64,000 bases of DNA from Gallaecimonas mangrovi (GTDB lineage Bacteria > Pseudomonadota > Gammaproteobacteria > Enterobacterales > Gallaecimonadaceae), in the NCBI RefSeq assembly GCF_003367375.1, contig NZ_CP031416.1, positions 2,859,501-2,923,500 on the forward strand, written 5' to 3'. The translations under genes were made by a program, and so were the position numbers. The notes under the pieces are model-generated. The model saw only the letters and a list, made by a program, of their open reading frames with translations. It searched no databases and was not told where the DNA came from. Positions 9,074 to 17,702 of this stretch are shown one piece after another. Each line of letters begins with the position of its first letter. The first letter of the stretch is position 1.

Positions 9074-10456
9074 ATGGTTTTGCGTTTAGGCGCCACGCTC
9101 ATCTCGGTGATGGCACTGAGTTCGCCCACCCTTGCCGAGACATTACCAATAAGGCCTGCCATTCAATCTGACCGCTGGCAGGAAGATTGGTCAGCCTTGG
9201 CCAACCCGGCGCTACGCACCGCCCCGTTAGACAATCTTAAGTACCTACCGCTGACAGCAAATCCGAAAGACTACCTGTCGTTTGGGGCCAACCTCAGAGA
9301 GCGTTACGAGAGCAATCATGCTGCGCAATACGGCGTTGAAAAAGGCAGTGGCGATAACTACCTGATTAACCGCATCGAAGCCCATAGCGACCTGCACCTT
9401 GGCCAGTGGCAAGGCTTCCTGCAGTTGCAACAGCAAACGGCGCCAGGGAAAAAGCATAAAGGGGGCGCCGATATCAATAAGCTTGATGTAGAGCAGGCCT
9501 TTGTGGCACTGGTGCAAGCTGCCGGCGCCGGCACCCTTAAGCTAAGAGCGGGGCGTCAGCAGTTTGCGTTTGACCTACAGCGATTTGTGTCAGTACGTGA
9601 AGGGCCCAATGTGCGCCGCTCTTTCGACGCCCTTTGGGGCGATTACGAAACCACGTCTTGGCGCTGGATAGCCTATTACAGCCAGCCGGTAACCAATAAG
9701 GCCGCCAAGCGCTTTGATGACAGCTCCAATAACAGCCTGCAGTTCTACGGCCTGAGGGTAGAGCGGCATGTTTTCGGCCAAAATGAGCTTTCCGCCTACT
9801 GGTCGCGCTACCACAACCAGCACAGTCAGTATTTAACGGTTGCCGGTAATGAGCAGCGCGATGTGTGGGACCTGCGCTTTGCCGGTAAAACAGCGCGCCT
9901 GACCTGGGACAACGAAGTGATGCTGCAAAGTGGCCATGTTGGCAATGTGCGCATCCGTGCCTGGGCGCTGGGAAGCCGTGTTAGCCTGCTGGTTAGCCAC
10001 AATCGTTGGCAGCCGCGCTTGGGTATGCAACTGGACGCCGCCTCGGGCGACAAGCACCCTAACGACCACCGCTTGGGCACCTTTAATCCGCTGTTTCCTA
10101 ACGGTTCCTACTTAAACCTGGCCGGCTACAGCAGTTATGTGAATATCATTCACATCAAACCCTTTGTTAGCACAACGCTGACGCCAGCGCTGAGCTTACT
10201 GGCGGCCATCGCCGGGCAATGGCGCATGACAACCGCTGATGCCATTTACACCCAGCCGAATAACGCCATTGCCAACTCGGCCGGGCGTGGCCAGCGCTGG
10301 ATTGGCGCTTATGGCCAGCTGCGCGCTAATTGGCAGGTTAACCGCAACCTCAGTAGCGCTTTGGAAATCGTGCATTTTGATGCTGCCAGCACCGTTAAGG
10401 CCTTGGGCGGCCACAACAGCAATTACCTGGGGTTACAACTTAAGTTCAGCTGGTGA
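9074..10456 (+). CDS. AlgE-like outer-membrane beta-barrel (alginate-export family)
   Basis: 460 residues with a signal peptide ending near LSSPTLAE (about residue 22). The rest is a beta-barrel with alternating aromatic strands, the family landmarks LRERYES, RAGRQQFAFDLQRFVSVREGPNVRRSFDA and WIGAYGQLRANW, and a terminal aromatic residue (LQLKFSW). The alginate-export family includes AlgE and many porins from bacteria that do not make alginate, so a general channel role is more likely than alginate secretion; no alginate biosynthesis genes are nearby. The 3' end overlaps the convergent LysR gene by 24 bp. Confidence 0.8.
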   Translation: MVLRLGATLISVMALSSPTLAETLPIRPAIQSDRWQEDWSALANPALRTAPLDNLKYLPLTANPKDYLSFGANLRERYESNHAAQYGVEKGSGDNYLINRIEAHSDLHLGQWQGFLQLQQQTAPGKKHKGGADINKLDVEQAFVALVQAAGAGTLKLRAGRQQFAFDLQRFVSVREGPNVRRSFDALWGDYETTSWRWIAYYSQPVTNKAAKRFDDSSNNSLQFYGLRVERHVFGQNELSAYWSRYHNQHSQYLTVAGNEQRDVWDLRFAGKTARLTWDNEVMLQSGHVGNVRIRAWALGSRVSLLVSHNRWQPRLGMQLDAASGDKHPNDHRLGTFNPLFPNGSYLNLAGYSSYVNIIHIKPFVSTTLTPALSLLAAIAGQWRMTTADAIYTQPNNAIANSAGRGQRWIGAYGQLRANWQVNRNLSSALEIVHFDAASTVKALGGHNSNYLGLQLKFSW

Positions 10457-11371
10457 GGGCGGCGTGGTGCCAACCAGGTTGGGCATCACCGTTTTCATCA
10501 GCGTAAAAAAGCGGCGCATTTTCGCCGGGTAATAGTTGGCGTAGGGATACACCAGGTAAACCGGTAGCGGGTCGGGTTGCCATTGCGGCAGTAATGCCTG
10601 TAAACGCCCGTCGTTTATGGCCTCGGTGGCTATCCAAGCCGACACAGTAGTTACGCCAATGCCCATTAAAGCCGCGTGATAAACCGCATAAAGGCTGTCA
10701 CTAATCAGCCGCGGGGCAATATCCACTTGCACAACCGCCTGGCTTTTTTGGTGACGCAGCAGCACTTCACGCCGGTGATACGGGCTTTGTGCCACCCACG
10801 GCAGGCTGGCAAGTTGCTCTACCTGCTGCGGTATGCCCGTATTTTTAATCAGATCAGGGCTTGCCACCATCAAACGCGGCACTTCAGCCAGTAAAACCGC
10901 CACCAAGGAAGGGTCTTCAACGGCCCCAACATGCACGGCGCAATCAATGTTTTCGGCCAAAAAGTCAGGGGTTTTGTCATTCAGTACCCATTCTACCGAC
11001 AAGCCTGGGTAACGTTTTAACAAGGCCAGAAGGTGGGGCATCATTTGCTGCTGGCCAAAGGCATGGGGCACCCGCACCCGTAACATTCCTACCGGCTCGT
11101 CGTGGTTGCCTGCCAAGTCTTCGGCTAGCGCATCCCAGTTTGCCAACATGGTGCGAGCTTGCTGATAACAGCGCTCGCCCTCGTCGGTGAGCTTCATGCC
11201 ATGGGTCGAGCGAAGCAACAGCTTGGCCCCCAGCAGGCTTTCCAGCTGCACCAAGCGGCGGCTAACGGTTGGCTGCGTGGTTCCCAGTTGCCGGGCGGCT
11301 GCCGACAAACTGCCACTTTCGATAATGCGCACCAGGGTTCGCATCATTTCTATACGGTCTGCATTATTCAT
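10433..11371 (-). CDS. LysR-family transcriptional regulator
   Basis: 312 residues from the ATG at 11371 (MNNADRIEMMRTLVRIIESGSL...). The N-terminal winged helix-turn-helix (about 1-60: [31 protein letters not shown]) is followed by a periplasmic-binding-like effector domain. It is divergent from the MFS transporter with a 110 bp shared control region, the classic LysR arrangement, so it probably regulates that transporter. The effector is unknown. Confidence 0.9.
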   Translation of the reverse strand: MNNADRIEMMRTLVRIIESGSLSAAARQLGTTQPTVSRRLVQLESLLGAKLLLRSTHGMKLTDEGERCYQQARTMLANWDALAEDLAGNHDEPVGMLRVRVPHAFGQQQMMPHLLALLKRYPGLSVEWVLNDKTPDFLAENIDCAVHVGAVEDPSLVAVLLAEVPRLMVASPDLIKNTGIPQQVEQLASLPWVAQSPYHRREVLLRHQKSQAVVQVDIAPRLISDSLYAVYHAALMGIGVTTVSAWIATEAINDGRLQALLPQWQPDPLPVYLVYPYANYYPAKMRRFFTLMKTVMPNLVGTTPPSPAELKL

Positions 11372-11481
11372 GCTGCACCTTGTTATGCATATCACGTATA
11401 ACCGTTTTACCTCTTGGCATACTACAAGGGCAATTGCCTTATCCGCAAAATAGCGCCATCAACGTGATTGGAGAGCAAATC

Positions 11482-12687
11482 ATGAATACGCCAACCACTA
11501 CCGAGGCGTCCACCCATAGCCACTTTACCGGCACCACAGTGCTTACCCTTGCCAGCGGCGCTGGCTTTGCTGTGGCATCCATTTATTACGCGCAGCCAAT
11601 ACTGCCGCTGATGCAAAAAGACCTGGCGTTAAGCGTCGAGCAAGTCGGCTGGGTACCCACCCTGACCCAATTTGGCTATGCCTTGGGCTTGTTCTTTTTA
11701 GTGCCCTTGGGCGACAGGCACGACCGGCGTGACATTATTGGCATCAAAAGCTTGCTGCTGGCCTTGGTATTACTGCTGTGCAGCTTAAGTGGCGGCGTTT
11801 ATAGCGTATTACTGACCAGCCTGATGATTGGTATTGGCGCCACCTTGGCCCAAGACATTGTGCCCAGTGCCGCCATTTTGGCGCCGGCTTCACGCCAGGG
11901 AAAAGCCGTGGGTACAGTAATGACCGGGCTATTGTTGGGGATCTTGCTGTCGCGTACCTTTAGCGGCTTTGTTGCCGAGCATTTTGGCTGGCGCGCCATG
12001 TACCAAATTGCGGCGGTGGTGGTGGTGATATCGGGCATTGCCCTGCGCCGCCAGTTGCCGCGCTTTGAACGCCATTCGTCTTTAAGCTACCCGGCCCTGC
12101 TGCGCTCTATGGGGCATTTATTTGGCCGCTACCCAACGCTGCGTTATGCCGCCTTTGCCCAAGGGATGCTGTCTATTGGCTTTAGTGCTTTTTGGAGCAC
12201 CTTGGCACTGATGCTAAGTCAGCGCTTTGAACTGGGAAGCGACATCGCCGGTGCCTTTGGCCTGGCCGGTGCCGCCGGTGCCATTGCTGCGCCCTTGGCC
12301 GGGGGCCTGAGTGACCGTTTAGGGCCAGCGCGGGTAACTCAGTTTGGCACCGCCTTAGTGAGCTTGGCTTTCGCCACAATGTTTGCCCTACCCTGGCTCG
12401 GCATGGCCGGGCAATTGCTACTGATCGCTATCAGCACCATCGTCTTTGATTTTGGCTTACAGATGTCACTGGTGGCTCACCAAGCCATGGTGTACCGGCT
12501 CGATCCGGCGGCCCGTGGCCGCCTTAATGCAGTGTTTTTTACCAGTGTCTTTATTGGTATGGCGCTGGGTTCACTGCTGGGCAGTTTGGTGTTTGCCAGA
12601 AGCGGCTGGCCGGGAGTGGTGTGGGTAGCAACCCTCAGCGCCGTCGTCAGTTTTAGCTTGCGCTTAAAGGCCGCGCGCCATCACTAA
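11482..12687 (+). CDS. MFS transporter (putative efflux)
   Basis: 401 residues from the ATG at 11482, with GGAGA nine bases upstream; the upstream open frame lacks an RBS. About twelve hydrophobic segments are present, with the MFS motif A-like loop [11 protein letters not shown] after TM2 and a second [12 protein letters not shown] in the C-terminal half. The [14 protein letters not shown] start resembles the YnfM/arabinose-efflux branch. Probably an inner-membrane exporter controlled by the divergent LysR protein; the cargo is unknown. Confidence 0.87.
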   Translation: MNTPTTTEASTHSHFTGTTVLTLASGAGFAVASIYYAQPILPLMQKDLALSVEQVGWVPTLTQFGYALGLFFLVPLGDRHDRRDIIGIKSLLLALVLLLCSLSGGVYSVLLTSLMIGIGATLAQDIVPSAAILAPASRQGKAVGTVMTGLLLGILLSRTFSGFVAEHFGWRAMYQIAAVVVVISGIALRRQLPRFERHSSLSYPALLRSMGHLFGRYPTLRYAAFAQGMLSIGFSAFWSTLALMLSQRFELGSDIAGAFGLAGAAGAIAAPLAGGLSDRLGPARVTQFGTALVSLAFATMFALPWLGMAGQLLLIAISTIVFDFGLQMSLVAHQAMVYRLDPAARGRLNAVFFTSVFIGMALGSLLGSLVFARSGWPGVVWVATLSAVVSFSLRLKAARHH

Positions 12688-12690
12688 CAT

Positions 12691-12717
12691 AAAAGGCCAC
12701 ATCCAGTGGCCTTTTTT
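12691..12717 (+). terminator. Rho-independent terminator after MFS gene
   Basis: Stem AAAAGGCCAC / GTGGCCTTTT with loop ATCCA and a T-tract. Confidence 0.85.
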
Positions 12718-12772
12718 ATTGGCCACTGCCTATGTCACAATCGCGCCTTTCATACACAGAGCCCAGCGAACG

Positions 12773-13030
12773 ATGAATTGCCGCCAGCATTGCGGGGCCT
12801 GCTGCATTGCCCCTTCCATTACCAGCCCTATTCCCGGTATGCCCAACGGCAAGCCCGCCAATGTGCGCTGTATTCATTTGGCCGAAGATCTGCGCTGCAA
12901 TATTTTTGGCCATCCCGACCGCCCCGCCTTTTGCCAAGGTTTAAAGCCCTCAACAGAGATGTGCGGCAATAACCGTGAGCAAGCGCTAAAGTGGCTAGCT
13001 GATTTAGAAATTGCTACCCGGCCACTGTAG
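12773..13030 (+). CDS. YkgJ-family cysteine-cluster protein
   Basis: 85 residues from the ATG at 12773 ([16 protein letters not shown]). The CxxxCGxCC N-terminal cluster, the VRCIHL and [15 protein letters not shown] motifs and a further CG make up the YkgJ/UPF0153 cysteine pattern, which may bind a metal or Fe-S centre. Function is not established in the family. It lies between two terminators, so it is probably a single-gene transcript. Confidence 0.85.
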   Translation: MNCRQHCGACCIAPSITSPIPGMPNGKPANVRCIHLAEDLRCNIFGHPDRPAFCQGLKPSTEMCGNNREQALKWLADLEIATRPL

Positions 13031-13035
13031 CGTGA

Positions 13036-13500
13036 TTACGGTTTGTCGGTTGTTTGCTGGGCGGCCTGGTGTTCTAGCATCTGCGTCATCATCGCTTGCA
13101 TCAGTGCCATTCGCTGCTGCATTTGCTGCAGATGCTGCGCCATAGCTTTAGGGTCTGTAGCCAGTTGCGAGGTACTCATAGCACCTTGACCACTACCCAT
13201 CATCCCCTGACCATGCATCATGCCATTACTTCCCATCATGCCTTGTCCGCGCATCATGCCTGGGCCCATGCCGCCCATCATTTGCATGGTTTCAACCATC
13301 GCTTGCATGTGTTGTTGCATCAAGGCTTGATGCTGAGCTGGCGTTTGCTGTTGCTGCAGTTGCTGCATTATTTGCTGCATTTTCTGAAACTGGCTTTGTA
13401 GCGCCGTGGGTTGTGTGTTCTCGGTGCTAGCCTGTTCGGTTGCCATCGCCGCAGGACCTAGCAGCAGTGCTACAGCCAAGAGTGGGATCGCGCTTTTCAT
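13036..13500 (-). CDS. Met/Gln-rich secreted protein
   Basis: 154 residues: a signal peptide (about 1-20, ending AAMATE), a Gln-rich helical segment (about 30-75) and a Met/Gly core (about 75-110) with repeated GMM and MHGQGMM units, then a second Met/Gln helix. Methionine clusters in periplasmic proteins often bind Cu(I) or Ag(I), but the low-complexity sequence prevents a family call and no copper genes are adjacent. It ends 5 bp from the convergent YkgJ-like gene. Confidence 0.65.
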   Translation of the reverse strand: MKSAIPLLAVALLLGPAAMATEQASTENTQPTALQSQFQKMQQIMQQLQQQQTPAQHQALMQQHMQAMVETMQMMGGMGPGMMRGQGMMGSNGMMHGQGMMGSGQGAMSTSQLATDPKAMAQHLQQMQQRMALMQAMMTQMLEHQAAQQTTDKP

Positions 13501-13600
13501 CAGGGAAACCTCATCGACGTTGATAAGATCACCTTATGCCGATGTGCCAATAAAGCATTGCCTCAGATCAAAGCCGCCGTAGCCAGTACGTTTACCAATA

Positions 13601-13640
13601 GCCAATAAAAAAGCCACCCGAAGGTGGCTTTTTTATTGGC
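13601..13640. terminator. Strong bidirectional terminator
   Basis: Arms of 18 bp, perfectly complementary (GCCAATAAAAAAGCCACC and its complement) around the loop CGAA. It ends ilvE, which is transcribed leftward towards it, and shields the Met-rich gene's promoter. Confidence 0.9.
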
Positions 13641-13650
13641 TTAAATCAGC

Positions 13651-14745
13651 TTAAAGCTTAATCATCCAACCGTGTGGGTCAGCAACTCGGCCGTATTGAA
13701 TATCCAGCAAGGCGCCTTTGAGCTTGGCGGTCATCTCGCCACCTTCACCGTTACCAACGGTAAACTCATGGCGGTTACCTTTGACTTTACCGATAGAGGT
13801 CACCACTGCCGCGGTACCACAGGCAAAGGCTTCAACCAAACGGCCACTTTTCGCATCTTGCTGCCATTGGTCAATGGAGTAACGCTCTTCACGCACCGTA
13901 ATGCCCATATCCAGCGCCAGGCGAATAATGGAGTCGCGGGTAATGCCGGGCAAAATAGTGCCGGTCAGCGGCGGTGTTTGAATAGAACCATCGTCAAAGA
14001 CAAAGAACACATTCATGCCGCCCAGTTCTTCAACCCATTTACGTTCAACCGCATCCAGGAACACCACTTGGTCGCAGCCCTGACGGTCGGCTTCCAACTG
14101 CGCCACCATGGCCGCAGCGTAGTTACCGCCACATTTCGCATCACCAGTACCGCCCGGCGCCGCGCGGGTGAAGTGATCAGAGACCCACAAAGATACCGCC
14201 GCAGCGCCACCTTTAAAGTACGACCCTACCGGCGAGGCAATAACACTATAAAGCGCGTCATCAGCAGGCTTTAGGCCCAGAGTGGCGTCGGTGGCAATCA
14301 TGAAAGGCCGCAGATAAAGGGCCGAAAAATCTTGCTCGGGGATCCAGTCGCGATCGGTTTCAGTTAAGGCAATAACCGACTCCACGAACAGCTCTTCCGG
14401 CAGCGGTGGCAATGCCAGGCGTTTGGCAGAATTGGCAAAACGCTTGGCGTTGGCGTCGGGGCGGAACAGCGCCACACCGCCATCGGCCTGGCGGTAGGCT
14501 TTCAGGCCTTCGAAGATCTCAAGGCCGTAGTGCAGCACAGTGGTACCCGGTGAAAAGGTAAAGTTTTTACGTGCTTCCACCTTGGCATCAACCCAGCCAT
14601 CCGCCTTGGTATGACGCACCGTCACCATATGGTCAGTAAAGACCTTACCGAAGGCCGGGTTAGCGAGCAGTTGCTGACGCTCTGCGGTATCGGTAGGGGT
14701 TTCGGTTAATACCTTTTTCAGGCTCGGATACGACTGGCGGTTCAT
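13651..14745 (-). CDS. ilvE: Branched-chain-amino-acid aminotransferase (class IV, group II type)
   Basis: 364 residues. A PLP enzyme of fold type IV that interconverts Leu/Ile/Val and their 2-oxo acids with 2-oxoglutarate/glutamate. Visible signatures are LHYGLEIFEGLKAYR, RLALPPLP, the cofactor lysine in GTGDAKCGGNYA (Lys204), the phosphate-binding EELGGMNVFFVF and GTAAVVTSIG. The length of about 360 fits the bacterial/mitochondrial group II branch rather than the 309-residue E. coli type. GGAG precedes the ATG. Stands alone. Confidence 0.93.
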   Translation of the reverse strand: MNRQSYPSLKKVLTETPTDTAERQQLLANPAFGKVFTDHMVTVRHTKADGWVDAKVEARKNFTFSPGTTVLHYGLEIFEGLKAYRQADGGVALFRPDANAKRFANSAKRLALPPLPEELFVESVIALTETDRDWIPEQDFSALYLRPFMIATDATLGLKPADDALYSVIASPVGSYFKGGAAAVSLWVSDHFTRAAPGGTGDAKCGGNYAAAMVAQLEADRQGCDQVVFLDAVERKWVEELGGMNVFFVFDDGSIQTPPLTGTILPGITRDSIIRLALDMGITVREERYSIDQWQQDAKSGRLVEAFACGTAAVVTSIGKVKGNRHEFTVGNGEGGEMTAKLKGALLDIQYGRVADPHGWMIKL

Positions 14746-15153
14746 GGGGACTCCATATGGGAAACGGATAATTCGCTTGCTATTGGTATTTTAGCGAGCA
14801 AATGAGACTGCCTAGGTTACAGATAAAGTGCAATAGGCCAGCAGGCCAGAAATACATATAAATGACAGGATAGCAACGTTAGCTGTATTTCGTATTCTGT
14901 AACAATGTTATCGCAGTCTGGTACAAGCTTTAATTTACAGCTTAGAAAGCATACTTAAGATATTGATAATTATATAATAAAACAAAAAACCTTGATGAAA
15001 CATCACCGCCATAGAGAACAAATAACAAGTACCGTCAAGCAGTGACAAGCCAGCAACGTTAGGCTGCGCTGTTGGCCTAAGCACCCGGGTTTACTTGAAT
15101 TTACCGGCTATTAAACCGACTATAAAACAAGATTAATTTTGCATGAGTGGCAA
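14746..15153. other. Intergenic region between ilvE and the diguanylate cyclase
   Basis: About 400 bp without a gene. It carries both outward promoters. A good -10-like TATAAT is present at 14973-14978 in an AT-rich patch (14940-15000), but no -35 at proper spacing. No hairpin, RNA gene or repeat recognised. Confidence 0.5.
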
Positions 15154-16506
15154 ATGCAACATCGCCAAACCCTGACGTCTACTGGTACCCGAATACTGGC
15201 CGTTGCCATTTTTGTCATTTCTTGTTCTGCGGTAGAACTCTTCTTTCACCTAATCGACAGTAACCGCCAAGCTCAGGAAAGAGCGCAAATTATTACCGAG
15301 CTTGGTAACTTGCGTACCAAAATTGAATCGCACAGCAATGCCGCTCTTTATTTGGTGCGGGGTTTGTCGGCCTATATCAAGGCCAACCCACAGGCGAGCC
15401 AAGCGCAAATTACCCCTATTCTCAAAAACATGTATGAAGACGGCAAAAGCATTCGCTCGATTGCCGTGGCTCCTGATTTGATTATCCAAACCGTTTACCC
15501 GCTACAAGGAAACGAAAAGGTGTTGGGTGTGGATTTTCGTAAAGTCCCTAGCCAATGGCCCTATGTTGAAAAGGCCATTAACCTTAAAAGCACCGTGTTA
15601 GACGGGCCGGTAAACCTCATTCAAGGTGGCCGGGGTTTAATAAACCGTACCCCTATCTTTTTAGATAACGGCAAGCTGTGGGGCGTGGTAAGTGTGGTGC
15701 TAGATATCGACAATCTGTTAAAGCAGGCGGGTATTTATGATGAACCCACTAGCCTGAAGCTCTATCTGTATAACCCCAAAAAGCCGGAAAACAGCACCAT
15801 TTACGGTGACAAGCGGGTTCTGAATGACAGTAACCGCGTCAGCCAGCCGTTGTCGTTGAACAACGAAACGTGGATTTTATCCGGGGCCGGCACCTTGGCG
15901 ACCAAAACCCCTTGGTGGACCCTTGCTGGCCACCTACTTGGCTGGCTGTTATCCATAGCGCTGGCGGTGATGTATTACGTCATTATGCGCGAGCATGGGC
16001 TGAACAAGTTGCTGGCCAACAGCGACAGTTTGACCGACCTGCCCAACCGCCGCGCCTTTTACAACCAAGTAAAGGAATGCCTTGGCGAGTATAAAAAAGA
16101 AAACCGCGGTTTCGGCATCTTGTATATGGACCTCAACGGCTTTAAGCACATTAACGATACCTACGGCCATGAAGTCGGTGATGATGTACTGATCACCACC
16201 GCCAAACGCTTAAGGCAAGCCTGCCGCCAAGGCGATCAGTATTTCCGGTTAGGGGGCGATGAGTTTGTGGCTATCTTGCCAGCGGTTTCTTCGAAAGAAG
16301 AAGCAGACCACATTGGTGAGCGTATATTGGCTGCAATGAAACGCGATATCGTCATTAATTCGCAGCTCACATTATCCATTTCTGCGGCGGTGGGCTCTGC
16401 CTTTCCTGAGCCCAAAGATACTATCGACAGCTTGCTGGCTAGGGCTGACAACCGTATGTACAAAGACAAACGTGGTAACAAACCCGCTGTTGATTTCAGT
16501 ATTTAG
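15154..16506 (+). CDS. Membrane diguanylate cyclase with periplasmic CHASE-like sensor
   Basis: 450 residues from the ATG at 15154; a TTG at 15139 in the same frame would add five residues and has no better RBS. Order: TM1 (about 8-30), a periplasmic sensor (about 35-240) with CHASE-type features (GLSAYIKANP, IRSIAVAPD, VSVVLDIDNLL), TM2 (about 255-275), then GGDEF (about 285-450). The active-site loop RLGGDEFVAIL is intact, as are DSLTDLPNRRAF and the DLNGFKHIND metal-binding stretch, so it should make c-di-GMP. No RxxD I-site is obvious. Its stop abuts the convergent cytochrome b gene with no gap. Confidence 0.88.
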   Translation: MQHRQTLTSTGTRILAVAIFVISCSAVELFFHLIDSNRQAQERAQIITELGNLRTKIESHSNAALYLVRGLSAYIKANPQASQAQITPILKNMYEDGKSIRSIAVAPDLIIQTVYPLQGNEKVLGVDFRKVPSQWPYVEKAINLKSTVLDGPVNLIQGGRGLINRTPIFLDNGKLWGVVSVVLDIDNLLKQAGIYDEPTSLKLYLYNPKKPENSTIYGDKRVLNDSNRVSQPLSLNNETWILSGAGTLATKTPWWTLAGHLLGWLLSIALAVMYYVIMREHGLNKLLANSDSLTDLPNRRAFYNQVKECLGEYKKENRGFGILYMDLNGFKHINDTYGHEVGDDVLITTAKRLRQACRQGDQYFRLGGDEFVAILPAVSSKEEADHIGERILAAMKRDIVINSQLTLSISAAVGSAFPEPKDTIDSLLARADNRMYKDKRGNKPAVDFSI

Positions 16507-17145
16507 CTAGAGCGTAGCTCCCCACCAAAACCAAAGCGCCAACCAACACAACACCAGCATCAGCCAAGCCGGCCAGCTGGCTTTTACCTGTGAAGGCCCA
16601 TTAACGCCGCGTTTTCGGCCAGAAAACATCGCCGGCACCAAGCGCTCGCCGCGGGCGCAGTGCACCATCACCGCCAAAACATGAATAATGCCAAGCCACA
16701 CAATGTAATCGAAATTACGGTGATGAAGCAGGGTCAGCCAAGACGAGGTGTCGGCTGACACCCAGGCCGCCAGCGGCCCCTGGAAAAAAATCTCGTCGGA
16801 GGCAAATAAACCGCTACCCAGTTGCAGGCCCACCACCACCATTAAGGCCACCACCATCCAGCCCCCTAATGGATTGTGGCCAAGCTGAGCAGGCGCTTGA
16901 TGGCGTAATAACTGCTGGCCATAGCGCCACACCGCCGCCGGGCTTTTAACAAAGTGGCTAAAACGGGCAGAAGGTGACCCCACAAAGCCCCAAATAACCC
17001 TCACCAGCCAAAAGGCCAGTAATGTCATGGCTACCCATTGATGCCACACCATATGGCCGTACTCTGCCGTCCACCAACAGCCCACCAGCAACAACAGTTG
17101 GCTCCAGTGAAAGCCCCGAACAAAGCTGTCCCAAACCCTGACCAT
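16507..17145 (-). CDS. Cytochrome b561-like membrane protein
   Basis: 212 residues with four or five membrane helices and histidines placed as in the bacterial b561/Ni-hydrogenase b-type cytochrome family: RGFHWSQ in helix 1, EYGHMVWHQW, LLHHRNFDYIVW, and the HVLAVMVH helix. It probably binds two haem b groups and passes electrons between quinone and a periplasmic partner. It follows regA by 17 bp, so it is most likely the third gene of the regB-regA operon and a member of the same redox response. Confidence 0.85.
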   Translation of the reverse strand: MVRVWDSFVRGFHWSQLLLLVGCWWTAEYGHMVWHQWVAMTLLAFWLVRVIWGFVGSPSARFSHFVKSPAAVWRYGQQLLRHQAPAQLGHNPLGGWMVVALMVVVGLQLGSGLFASDEIFFQGPLAAWVSADTSSWLTLLHHRNFDYIVWLGIIHVLAVMVHCARGERLVPAMFSGRKRGVNGPSQVKASWPAWLMLVLCWLALWFWWGATL

Positions 17146-17162
17146 AGCTGCATTCCCTTGGT

Positions 17163-17702
17163 TTATTTGTTGCCGTTATCAATACCATCAAAGGCCACTG
17201 GGTGTTTGGCTAATTTGCGCTGCAAGGTGCGCCGGTGCATACCCAGCGCCCTTGCCGTTGCTGACACATTGCCGTCGTTGTCAGCCAACACCTTTTGAAT
17301 ATGCTCCCACTCCAGGCGCGCGGGGGGCAGTGGCAGGCTGGCAGCGGTCTGTTGCGCTTCGCCGCCAATCGCTGCCAGCAGCGATGCGGTGTCCAGCGGT
17401 TTCGGCAAATAATCATCGGCGCCAGCTTTAATGGCAGCCACCGCCGAGGCAATAGCCGCGTAGCCGGTAACCACTAAAATGCGCGCTTGCGGTAATAACG
17501 AGCGCAGCGGCGCGATAAAAGGCAAGCTGGTGCCTTCTTTGAGTTTCAAGTCCAGTACCACCACAGCAGGCTGCAGCGACGTTGCCGTCTCAACCAGGGT
17601 GTCACTGCTTTCCAAGTAGCTCACATCAAAGCCTTTGCGTTTAAGCACCCGTTGCAAGGTTTGGCCAAGGGCAACATCGTCTTCTAATAGCAACAGTTTC
17701 AT
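17163..17702 (-). CDS. regA: RegA/PrrA/ActR-type response regulator
   Basis: 179 residues. Receiver domain (about 1-115) with the acidic pocket LEDD, phospho-acceptor Asp51 (VVVLDLKL) and Lys in LPKPLD. A short linker is followed by a Fis-type HTH (about 130-168) whose recognition segment LGMHRRTLQRKLAK is the highly conserved RegA signature. The family controls respiration, photosynthesis or fixation genes according to redox state. The ATG overlaps regB by 4 bp (ATGA coupling). Confidence 0.9.
   Translation of the reverse strand: MKLLLLEDDVALGQTLQRVLKRKGFDVSYLESSDTLVETATSLQPAVVVLDLKLKEGTSLPFIAPLRSLLPQARILVVTGYAAIASAVAAIKAGADDYLPKPLDTASLLAAIGGEAQQTAASLPLPPARLEWEHIQKVLADNDGNVSATARALGMHRRTLQRKLAKHPVAFDGIDNGNK

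Noticed and set aside
9074-10456. Alginate secretion function for the AlgE-like barrel
   Set aside because: No alginate synthesis genes nearby, and the family includes many general porins.
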